Source of the DNA: Rhizoctonia solani
Lineage: Eukaryota; Basidiomycota; Agaricomycetes; Cantharellales; Ceratobasidiaceae
Assembly: GCF_016906535.1 (NCBI RefSeq)
Contig: NC_057376.1
Coordinates: forward strand, 1,674,001-1,738,000
Direction of reading: 5' to 3'
Length of the DNA stretch: 64,000 nucleotides
The notes under the pieces are model-generated. The model had not been told where the DNA came from, searched no databases, and saw only the letters and a program-made list of their open reading frames with translations. This document shows, piece by piece, positions 48,262 to 59,029 of this stretch. Made by a program: the position numbers and the translations under genes. The number at the start of each line of letters is the position of its first letter. Position 1 is the stretch's first letter.

Positions 48262-49975
48262 ATGCGCGCCCAGGGACTACGGCATCTGCAGCCAAATTCG
48301 AGCGGTCTACGACTAGCCACGTCGTCGCTACAGCCTTGTTCTCATACTGCTCCCCCACGGCCTTCCCGACTGCGGAACACTAGTCCTGCACTATATAACC
48401 GCTCGGGTCACACCGCCACAGTATCTTCTCCTCTATCGTCCACGACACTCGCGCCCTGCTACACGCTCCCGAGACGGCCGTCTACATACTCGGCTAACCA
48501 CGTCCGCGCCGCATCTCGAACCGGACACGTGAACAACAATACGGACACCTACGTGTCACCCAGATTTAGATTCACAGGCGCGCTCTATTCTCCCCCTGTC
48601 CGTGCCTTTTACCACCACGCACGGAAACCACACACTCTCTCGTTTCAAATTATGGAATCCTCAGCTACTCTCACCCAGCGTCGTGGTCACGCAAACAAGG
48701 CCGAGGAGCATGACCACCACCATGATCACGACGACCACTCTCACTCTCATGGGCTCTTTCATTCCCATTCACACTCCCATGCACACGGAGGAGAGGCAGG
48801 TGAAATCATGAAGGCTCTTTCCGGAGCAGGTTCGTTCTTTGTTTCTTCTATTTCCTCGCGACTAATCGATTCTCTGCAGGTGACGCAGGGAGCAGAATAA
48901 CACTCATTGGTCTCGCATCCAATGTTGTCCTCTCGGCAACAAAGGGCATCGCAGGCGTATACTTGAACTCGGCAGCCCTCGTCGCCGACGCAGCCCATTC
49001 CCTTAGTGACCTGATGGGTGACTTTGTCACACTCGCGTGCTGGAAAATATCCCGCAAACCACCAACTGATGCATATCCCTACGGATACGGCAAGTTCGAG
49101 ACACTAGGAACAACAGTCGTCTCGTTGATTCTTGTCGGAGGCGCTGCTGCTATCGGCTTACATTCCTATACCATGTTGCTGGACGCATTGACACCAACAG
49201 TAGCGACCATTCAACCCGGGCCGATGCACGATTTCTTGCAATTTTTAGTAGGGACCAAAGAGAGCGTTGGCGAAGTCTTGTCTCATACTCACGGACATGC
49301 TCATATCGACGAATCCGCCGCTTTGGATCCCAACGCAGCATGGTTTGCACTGGCCAGTGTAGTCGTTAAAGAGTGGAACTATAGGGCTACCAAGGTAACG
49401 TATCTCATTCTTCACTCTCGTAACCAAGCTAATACAACCGTCGATCGCAGGCCGTAGCAGACGAAATGAAATCCCCCGTCCTGCTTGCAAACGCCTACCA
49501 CCACCGCTCAGACGCCTACTCATCCCTCGTCACCCTCCTCGCCATCATCGGCACATGGGCAGTCCCCACTCTCCCCCTCGACCCGCTAGGCGGAATGCTG
49601 GTCTCCCTCTTGATCCTCCAACAAGGCGTCTCGCTCTGTTATTCCGCCTTTGGCGACTTTACAGACGCCGGCGTCTCACCTTCTACACGCAAAGAACTCT
49701 CTTCTCTCCTGGACCACCTGGTCGAACCGAGGAGCTTGTTGGGAATCAGGAATGTACGCGCTGTCAGGAGCGGCAGCCTCATGTTTGTCGATTTGACCGC
49801 GGACGTCCCGGCCGGGATGACCGTGCTCGATGCGCACGACGTTGAGAAGCGGGTCAGGGACGCGATTATGCAAGGGCGCAGCGAGGTCAAAGAAGTCCGT
49901 GTCCATTTGCATGCTGTTGAAGAGGGCCAGTCAGTGAATGGAAACGCCAACGGAAAGAGCGACTTGCCTTGTTAA
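48262..49975 (+). CDS. Cation diffusion facilitator, mitochondrial MMT-type
   Basis: Exons 48262-48829, 48880-49394 and 49451-49975 encode 535 residues without a frame break. The product is a CDF metal transporter of the Mmt1/Mmt2 subgroup, which moves iron or other divalent metals across the mitochondrial inner membrane. About 130 basic, Ser/Arg-rich residues come first (presequence-like, ending RAFYHHARK). A His-rich stretch follows (DHHHDHDDHSHSHGLFHSHS), then the core ITLIGLASNVVLSATKGIAG, AALVADAAHSLSDLMGDFVT with the HxxxD metal site, YPYGYGKFETLG, a luminal His motif (HTHGHAH) and the second metal site NAYHHRSDAYSS. A soluble C-terminal domain ends at 49975. ATG 48652 (MESSATL) could start a shorter, non-imported form. 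Metal specificity cannot be read from the sequence. Confidence 0.9.
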
Positions 49976-50735
49976 GCCCCGGTTGGGGTTTTGTTTTGTT
50001 TTATTACTTGGAGACGATTATTCTTGGACGCCCCCCCCCCCGCTCGGTCTGGATAGACGAGTTTGGTATTTCCACCTCCTCTGCATGTTACAACTATTGT
50101 ATTTATACTGCAGCTCTTTTTTGTTATTTTAGAAGTTTAAAATGTGTTTTGCTTTCGTTCCTGGATTATGAAATCAAATTGCTCGATTGGTGGCTATGAT
50201 CGTTATAGCCACACTGTCGATCGAGTAGATGGTATACGGAGGAACTTGACACGAATGTTGATTTATTTTCTGGCGATAGAGAAAACTAGCGTCTATGGAC
50301 ACGCTCAATTTTCGAGGTCGCCCACCCACCCAATACCCTTGGTTTCGTTTCGTTTCTGTCCATGCGTCAATACCTTGAAATGTGTAATTTCCTGCACATG
50401 TCAAATGGTCCCGACCATGTGGGGGCAATACTATGATATCATCGCTTATGCCCAAACTGCCCGTTGTCCCAGAAACAACTAGCAGAGACAGACTCTCACA
50501 TGATCACTACCTTGCGTCGGCCCCAAGTACCGCGTACCGAATAGTCCAGCCATGAATCGGTTCTTTTGAACTATGTGACTGTTACATCGCACTGGCACGT
50601 AATGCGTATATATGTATGTGACTCGTATCTCAAAACAGGTATCGTAACAGGAAACTTGACTCGTGTATCCCAGACCCATGAAACGCAAAAAAGAGTATTT
50701 GATTCGCGTACGTATTCTTGTAGCTACTCGATTTA
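49976..50735. other. Intergenic between convergent CDF and LtrA-like genes
   Basis: 760 bases with a C run at 50030-50040 in the 3' flank of the CDF gene. No coding frame with conserved text, tRNA or repeat was recognised. Confidence 0.5.
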
Positions 50736-53700
50736 TTACCTAGTGAAGCTCCTTTGTACGTGAGGTTGAGAAATCGCCTTTCTCGAGTACCAAACGGACG
50801 CATATACCAAAGCCTTACGAGGATAACATCACTGGATCAGCCATGAAAAGCAGAGCGACAAGTATCAGCCACGCCTACCGTATCAACTATGAATTGAATC
50901 CCATAAGCTAGTGCGATGGTAGGGAGAACCCAAGTTCTAGTCGCAGTAATTAGCACTATGGATCTGGATTGAGGAAGAGGAGAGGGGGTTAAAGTCCACT
51001 CACGTGTCGACCCAATTAAACACTGCAGCGCGCTTGGCAAGTTCCTCATCGCCCCACACCATCCAGTGTTGAATCTCCCCAAGATTTAGCAATAAAAGCA
51101 AGACCATACTACCGCCCATTGCGTAACGGCTGAAAATCGATGCCCATTGGAATCGGTCTGACAAAAAAAGGGGGGGAGGGGGTCAGTGATCCAGAGCCCA
51201 GGACTACAAAGATAGATCAAGCGCAAACCTCTTGGCCACGATTGTATAAGATTCAGACTCGCAAGCGTTATAAACGTGACACCACACATGGCCATGATGT
51301 AACGTGCATTAATCAAGCTGGACGAAATGAGTTCTTCGACAATCTAGGGTAAATTGTCAGTTTTCAGTCATCAGAGATATCAAGCACTACGCGCCTTCCC
51401 ATAGTGAGGAGCAGTCCCATTCTCCAGTGACGCATGGAGGTCCTAGAACCAGTTGTAGTCAGCCAATCATTCATCAATTACTAGACTCGGCGTGAACTAC
51501 CTCTAGCGTAAAATTATAATCATACTGATAGCTATCAATCACTTTATAAGTCTCCTCGGAAATAGTGCCATTGTCCATAAACGTCTGTAAAATGGGACCA
51601 CTCCAATCAATGCCGGTATAATTCGTTCAGGGGATGGGCTTACCAGGTAAGAAGTCAAGGTAGTTGAAAGTAAGACCCTGAAAAGCCAGACCCCAAAACT
51701 GGGATCTATTGCATTAGGATCCGTGCTATTGACCGCAGTGGAATTGCTGTATAGCGCCTCTAGTCTCGCGAATTCATCCTCCCATGAAAGTCCTGCCTGT
51801 AGAAGCAAGGGGCGCATTATTTGATCTACTTGCTCAATGCCTGCACCCTCGCCCATGTCAGATTCCAGTGTTCCCATTATTTTGGTCATAAGGTGGGTAC
51901 TAGTGCTGAAAAAGCTCTGATGTGAATTGCTGCGTTAGGTTTCAGTATGTTTTACAACAAAAGGTGCTTACTGAAAGCAAAAGCTGGTTTTTGACACCTG
52001 CAATAGGATACTCAGTGATATGCGACAATTAAACTAGTGGGGATGCAAACCTTCTAACAGTAGAATAACACTCAGCAACCATGGAAGATGCACCATCACC
52101 CAGGCGGCACGACGGCGGATGTTTCCAAGTGGAGCCACACCCTCAAAATATAGATAAACCAGGAAAAATATGATAAATGCACAGCAAACAACCCCCGTCC
52201 CAGTAGGGGCACCAAAACCCGGCGCTTGCAAAATTGCGTAGAAGGTCCCAGATATAGCATTTATTCCCTGTTATATGCGCATGATAAATGTCAACTCAAA
52301 AGTGTGAATGAAAAGTCCTACCTCTCCTATTATGATTGTAGTAATGTCACACAACCGCGAAGCAATGGATCCATGCGCACGAAGGCGAATGCCCTGGTTA
52401 ATTTCTAGTTGGGCTCGGATAACATGTGCAATCATTTCGACCAGTATGGCAACTCCCCAGAGAGCATATTTGATTTTTGCACCGTAAGGCTCAGTTCCCG
52501 CTTTGTTCAAGGTAATTGAAAAAGAACCAAACATGAGCCCAGTGGAAATGATCAGTCCTATGGGTATGATAAGCAGTCGACGGGGGAACCGGCCTTGATT
52601 GGATGTGAGCTTGGCGTATATCAAGACTATCGACAGTGAGTCAAGCATGGACGAATCAACTAATAGATAAATAGCGACGACCTACCTCGCAAGTGTTGCA
52701 ATAGCAGAAGACCGCTACATAGTTGTCAGCCATACCGTTCGAATCTGGTCCCTAAGGTTATATTTACCGACTAAGGGCAACCACAAATGTGATTACTCGG
52801 ATGGATACTTTGTAAGTCTTTCTGCCTTGTACCTTTCCAGTTCAATGGTCATAATATCGTACACGTGTAGTTCACTAGACCCAGGAGAGTGCAGAATGTA
52901 GTTTGAGATATCAAATCCTAGAGCTATTGGTGAGGCCTTTTTATCTCTATTACATAGCTTGGTTGAACGCACCCCTCGTAGTTGCGGCAAGTGCACCAAA
53001 CACGAGTAATTGTAAGAATATAAACAGTAGATGGAACCTATGTGTTGTGAGCATAGATGTATTCATTAACCGCAGCAAGTATCTTACCAATCGTTCGAGT
53101 AGAAGTCGATGTTATATAGTGCCTGAAAAGTATCAGCATGAGGATGGGAAGGTAGATATGTATTATACGCACTTGGGAAACCCACATCCACCATGCCACT
53201 ATAAAAAAGACAACGTATGAAACCGAGTCCTGAGAGTAGGGTAAATGCTCGTCGAGTCTTAAGGTTACGAGGCTGGCTGTTACCTACCCATGGTTCTCTA
53301 AACTGGTTGTTCCTAAAAGTCGAATCAAATCAAATCGATAATGACGCGGAGAGACCCAGAGAACTAACGAGGTTAAACTTGAGAAGGTAGCGGTCCACGC
53401 GAGGTCATAGAACTAAGAGACTGATGTCAGTCAACGAGACGGAAACACATTCAGTTTACTGACCAAGTTCAACCACCCCGGGATCTGTTCTCCCCACTGA
53501 ATATCATGATTCTTTTTGTTCTCGACTAGCTCTTCCCGCTACTTCCATCGGTGCTCGGGAGCTTCTGTAGGTCTTCCAGTCCGGGTGAGCCAGCTTGAGC
53601 GGCTGGAGCCCTATCGAGGACCTCGGATTGCCTTCGGGGACTGATGAAATATTGACGAAGGGATTGAGTGAAAGAGGGCGACGTTGTCTAAGTCGGTGCT

Positions 53701-53826
53701 CCCATAACGTGGGACTGGAAAAGTCAGCACTACCAGAAACCCAAATTGAACCAATAATGGCTCACTTGTGGTCGGGATTTGGCGGCGTTCTGACGTGCTC
53801 GAAGAGGTTGATCGTTGACTTGGCAT
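50736..53826 (-). CDS. LtrA-like multi-pass membrane protein, copy A
   Basis: Many short exons give a protein of the fungal group annotated as bacterial low-temperature-requirement A (LtrA) domain proteins, of unknown function. After PPNPDHNPTLWEHRLRQRRP and a variable linker come WGEQIPGWLNL, FYDLAWTATFSSLTS, FHLLFIFLQLLVFGALAATT, FDISNYILHSPGSSELHVYD, YGAKIKYALWGVAILVEMIA and RLCDITTIIIGE. VVCCAFIIFFLVYLYFEGVA, MVHLPWLLSVILLLEG and a luminal loop with Asn sites follow. The last exon is ALVYASVWYSRKAISQ, stop 50736-50738; it was found by comparison with copy B. ATG 53824-53826 is the likely start. Frame breaks occur near 53820, 53610 and 53531. Copy B lies 1.6 kb upstream on the same strand. 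Confidence 0.83.
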
Positions 53827-55454
53827 CCTAAGCTGCAGTGGGGAGGGGGGGGGGGAGATGCTCCAAGCTTAGAGGGTGCCGGTTTCCTAGGGCCCATACT
53901 TATGAGCCTACATAAAATCCAGGACAAGAATATTGCACTATTCGCCCAATAGAAATTCAGCTAAAGATCAACAGTTTGGGAGTTCTATCAAACCTGAGGC
54001 TGAGCCTGAAAAGAGGTTAGTGGGCGGTAATCAGCTCGGGTGAATCGAGTCATCCCTGAGGATACCCACTAAACGAACTCTAGATTTTCTCCGGAGATAG
54101 TGGACATATCTTCTTAGGGTCTCGGGGCCGCCCCATCCATGCGTACAGCTTCCTGTATTAGAAAAACAACGTCTTGTTGCGTCTTAATAAGGAAGTTTAA
54201 GTCTCCAAGCATACCTAGGAGCTCAGGAGACAAGTCCGATCTCCAGTAAAATTTCCAGTTTTGCTCATAGGTGGCAGGGAACCGAGGTTCCAGCAAGCTT
54301 GTACGACTCGCCTGCATATATTGGAGCAGGGTGCAAGCTAGAGGCAGCCCGAATATTATTATTTGATATAACGTAAATATCTTCATAGATTAAGTTCATG
54401 TGAGCATCGGAGTTGGACGCGTTGACGTTGATAGCCCCTGCACCCTACCATCTATATATGTAAATACTTCCAAAACAAGTAGAACTGGTTAGAGCATCAG
54501 CGTCGGGCGCCAACTGTGGCACTTCTGCATTTACATGGCCCCGCATTAGCCTCATCGAATAGGCGCCGAGCAACGGATTGTTCACCTCCGGAGTCAACCG
54601 CGCCTTTCAACACCTATTAACTCTATACGCACCTCGGGACAAGTGATCGCCGGCTCGCGCCAAGGACTAGCCAAGTATTTACGCGTTCTAAACTTGGAGT
54701 GATAATTGAAATAAATTTGAGGGTAGCATCCAACTAAGGGCGATGCTGGCATAAGTAGTACATAGTTATTGACCGGTATTCCTGGATCAGATAATAGGTG
54801 AAGGTATAACGCTGCAAGGGTCAACATGACGCTGTCTACCTATCGCTACTCTTTTCGGGTAGCTACATTTCAGTATTGGTGAATCAAATATATATGAGCA
54901 GACTGGGTTTTAGATAATAAAGAACAGAGTTAAGGTAGCATTTAGTGAGGCAACTTTACTAAATACGGCTGACAAAGACATGGTTGTTTAATTACAAGGA
55001 TCTGTGGTACAGTGTTGTTGACGGAGATTATGAATGCCGAGTGGCTGTGTTTCTGCTTGGTGCCATCTACAACTGTGGTCACGACTTCAAGGCACTATTG
55101 CAATGGCCGACGAGTTTATCTTTCTGGATCTGATTGCGTTACGCGGGTCCTCCCAGCTCTGCATTTCGAGCAACCAATATCACGCCAATTTATCTCAGTC
55201 TGTGCTGTATGTTTAGGTTCTAATAGACATAAGTTGGAAAACCATCTGTCGCTGGTCAATCCAGAAGTGTTTTAACGGAAAGCCACGGCCCCGGGACACC
55301 ATCTGAGTTTCCCATACTACTACAGCCCCATCTATCAGGAGTTGTCACGGACCATTAGAGCATTGATTCGCGATGAGTAGACACAATATTACTTAAACCC
55401 AAAAGAAAGAAAAGAGATACTGTTAGTGTTGCTGTTCTTGGAGGAAGTTTCCGT
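53827..55454. other. Spacer between the two LtrA-like genes
   Basis: About 1.6 kb that should hold the promoter of copy A and the 3' flank of copy B. A 90-codon open frame at 54114-54386 (-) is listed separately. A G run lies at 53845-53854 next to the copy A start. No transposon or direct repeat was recognised. Confidence 0.45.
54114..54386 (-). CDS. Possible small secreted or membrane protein, 90 residues
   Basis: An uninterrupted ATG-to-TAA frame starts MKIFTLYQIIIFGLPLACTL, a plausible signal peptide or membrane helix. The rest is a soluble-looking part (PRFPATYEQNWKFYWRSDLS and LNFLIKTQQDVVFLIQEAVR) ending DGAAPRP. It sits between the LtrA-like genes on the same strand and resembles neither. 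No family was recognised. At 90 codons in an intron-rich genome it could be chance. Confidence 0.3.
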   Translation of the reverse strand: MKIFTLYQIIIFGLPLACTLLQYMQASRTSLLEPRFPATYEQNWKFYWRSDLSPELLGMLGDLNFLIKTQQDVVFLIQEAVRMDGAAPRP

Positions 55455-58400
55455 CTACTTCTCCTGACTGGCAACCTTTCTCGAATGCCACACAGCTGCA
55501 TAGACCAAGGCCTGTAGTTTGATCCCGTAAGTTCTTCGTCTGAAAACGCCATTAGGATTTTACTTACATTATCGATGATGAATGAATCGCGTACGCCAGT
55601 GCCAGCGTAGGAAGGACGCAAGTGCTGAAATTGGTTTCAGCACAGGTGAAACACAGAGGAAACAAAGGGCATACGCATCAATCCATTTGAACACTCCCGC
55701 ACGACGAGAAAGTTGCTGTTCGTTCCATCCTACATAAGCTTGGACGGATCCAATGTTAAGGAACAGAAGCAGTATCATGCATACACCCATTGTGTAACGA
55801 CTGAAGACTGAAGCCCAGTGGAATCGGTCTGTAGAGATGTAAAATGAGCTCAGCTCATAATCCAAATGACCCAAACTTGCCTCTTGGCCAAGCTTGAATG
55901 AGATTAAGGCTCGCTAAGAAAATGAAGGTGGTTCCACACATTGCCATAATGTAGCGAGCGTTTCCAATACTGGGCTCTACCAATGCTTCCTGTATCTATG
56001 CGGGATATGTCAACCATAGTCTAGTACGCACAAAAGCTAACTTGAACCAACCTGTCCAAAGTGAGGGAGTTGAGGAGGGTTGGTGGCCTTCGATACCTTG
56101 AGATCCTGTATAGCAGATTGAGTAGTGTCAGATTGGGCTAATCATGAATGTGGTTGTTCCTTACTTCCAGAGTGAAGTTGTAATCGGTCTGGTAACTTCT
56201 AATCGTTGAATAAACCGTTTCGGGGATCGTGTCGTTCTCCATATAGTTCTGATGTATATCAACGGTTAGCTCTGCGTCGAATAAATACATTTATTACGAA
56301 CCAAATATGTGTTGAGTGTGGCTGAAAGCTGAATCCTCAAGTACCAAACTTGCGTGATCTCGTCACCGAAAGCCGTGGCGGTTTCGTTAGGAAGACTGGC
56401 ATACTGGCTAAAATTCGAGCTGATCATGTCATCGAGCTTAGAATATTCCCGATCAAAAGACAAGCCAGCTTGTAACAACAAGGGGCGCATCGTGGCATTT
56501 AGCTGAGCCTCGTCTGCGATCTTTATCGATTTTGAGATGCCTAACATGATATAGTCGACCGAATTCAGGAAGTTCTATCACAAAGCGAGAGTGAGCAGTG
56601 TGTCGATGGGATAGCAGCTTTGCTACTCACTACAAGCAGAAGCTGGTTCTTTACGCCTATCGGTAAACGTGTCAGCTCTGAGGGTAGAGATTGGAATAAA
56701 ACTTGCCTTCGAGGAGTAGTATAACACTCAAGAGCCAAGGAAGATGCATCATAATGTAAGCCGCACGGCGTCGGACCGACTTGAGGGGGGCAGCCCCCTC
56801 AAAGTATAAGTATGTAAGGAAAAACACAATTATACCGCAACAGATAACAGAGCTACCAGTCGGTACACTGATTCCAGGAGCTTGCTCGATTGCATAGAAT
56901 GTACCTGCAATCGCGTTCATGCCCTCCAGAGAAATTTAGTTTGATTTGAATAAACTAAGCTCAGGATCAGCTCACCTCTCCGAGTATAATGGTCGTAATG
57001 TCCGACAACCGGCCTGTAATTGATCCATGGGACCGCAGTCGAATGCCTCGATTAAGATCCAGTTGAAATCTGATAATGTGGGCAACCATCTCGACCAGCA
57101 CAGCAGATCCCCAGCACGCGTATTTAATTTTCGCTCCATACGGTTCTGTTCCCTTGGGAGCTATAGTAGTCAGGAATGCTGTGACGAATAGTCCAGTTGA
57201 TATGACCAGGGTAGCCGGAACAATGAACAGCTGGCGAGGAAGGCGATTGGCCTTGGCGGTGATTTTGGCGTATATGACAACTGTGATAGACGGTATTAGG
57301 CACAAGATGAAAACAAGAATCAAAGCACCAACCCCTCAGATGTTGGATGAGAAGAAATACGCTGGTAGCTCGTATTAGATATATGTGACTGTTCGAAGGA
57401 AATAACTTACCGACTCATGGCTAGAACGAAAGTGATGACCCGAAGAGATATCTTTGTGAGGCGTTCGGTTGAATATCTTTCTGGATTGATCGTTATGATA
57501 TCGTATGTCTCCAATTCTGAACTACCAGGAGACCGTAGAATGTAGTTTCTAACATCATACCCTAAATATGTAGTGTAAACGCTCATGACAAATATATCGT
57601 TCTGCATACTTACCTCGTGTGGTTGCAGCCAGAGCACCGAAAATAAGCAATTGCAGGAACGTAAAAATCAAATGGAACCTGAACGCTGGTCAACAAAGTT
57701 CGCTGAATGTATGCGATGTGGACGGTACCAGTCATCAGTGTAGAAGTCGACGTTGTAAGCCACCTGTGAGGTTTCAGTGATCGAGCTGAAAATCGTGAGT
57801 TGATGAGTATCACCTGTGATACCCATAGCCACCATGCCGTTATGAAAAATGCAATATATGAAACGGAATCCTATAAACGTGTTTGTGGTAAGTTTGAAGG
57901 CGAGGGGCGCGTCGTTTAAGGATCCTACCCATGGTTCCCTGAACTTGTTGTTTCTGATTGAGATAGGTTAGATATCGAATAATCATGTTCTGGCGTAGAG
58001 TAACTTACGAGGTCAAACTGGAGAACGTGGCGGTCCATGCCAGGTCAAAGAACTAATAAATAAGTCAATTGACTAGAAGTATGTTTATCCGAAGTCACAT
58101 ACCAGGTTTAGCCAAGATGGTACTTGTTCGCCCCATTCCATGTCCCAATTACTCTTCAACTTTACGGGTTCCTCGGGGGGATCTCCCGCTTCGACCTCCT
58201 CGAATTTAGTTGGCTCGCTCTGAATAACTGGAGAGGAAGTGATCACAGTGTTTCCATAGTCACCATCAGGCACACTTTTCTCGAACGGGTTGCGCGAGAT
58301 TGGGCGCCTCTGCCGTAGACGATGCTCCCATAGCGTAGGACTGGAGAATCCAAGTGGTTAATGCTCGTGGTATTCAAATAAAGGCCGAAAACGCGTACTT

Positions 58401-58463
58401 ATCATTTGGATTTGGCGGTGATTTAACGTGGAGAAACAAACTGGAGCGTCTTCTGTGGGTCAT
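55455..58463 (-). CDS. LtrA-like multi-pass membrane protein, copy B
   Basis: This is a paralogue of the gene at 50736-53826 with the same domain order. ATG 58461-58463 gives MTHRRRSSLFLHVKSPPNPN, then PTLWEHRLRQRRPISRNPFE. WGEQVPSWLNLV, YDVRNYILRSPGSSELETYD, YGAKIKYACWGSAVLVEMVA and RLSDITTIILGE follow, then GTFYAIEQAPGISVPTGSSV, LTYLYFEGAAPLKSVRRRAA and MMHLPWLLSVILLLEG. An extracytoplasmic loop with Asn-linked sites (NFSQ, NETA) precedes further helices. The last exon is ALVYAAVWHSRKVASQEK, stop 55455-55457. One A is missing near 55585 (ATTCATTCATC; copy A has ATTCAATTCAT), which breaks the final helix frame. Function in fungi is unknown. Confidence 0.85.
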
Positions 58464-59029
58464 GAAGGTCGTGAACTGAGAAAGCGAGCTAGCGCCTGGG
58501 GGGGATTATATGTTGACCGCCACACTTCGCCAAGGGTGCCCATCGCCGCGTGTTCTTGACCAAAACACCGGATTTTTTAGAGCCGACGCGAATATGGTTA
58601 GGAGCAGATAAGGAGCCTGATTGCTTTTCCCCGAAGCAGTCCAGGAATCACACAAGCTTTATGCAACTCGTAATATTTGACTCAATAGGCTTAACATAAG
58701 GGTAATAAGTAGGAATCTTGGCCAGGGCTTTATAGTGACTTGGTGGCCGCATTGAGCTACCACCATATCACTCCCCCAGGCGCAACTTCGTGAGGACGGC
58801 CATATGAATTCCTTGGGAATGGCTTCTGTGCCACCGTGCCTTTCTGAACCGAATATCGAGGATGGGGCCTATGTGTCAAGGTTAAGGCACGTGATCGCTT
58901 AGCCCAAGTTGGTTAACGTTATTTGACGAATTCGTACCACTAGCGCCTAAACAGCGGACCTCTTGTCAATCACCGAAACCAGTTACCTTCGCCGAAACTT
59001 TATGTTACTATTGTGTTGAGCTAGTCAGG
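58464..59029. promoter_or_regulatory. Divergent promoter region, LtrA copy B and CLC channel
   Basis: 566 bases between two start codons facing away from each other. No open frame with conserved text was seen. Both promoters are expected here; no defined element was recognised. Confidence 0.35.
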
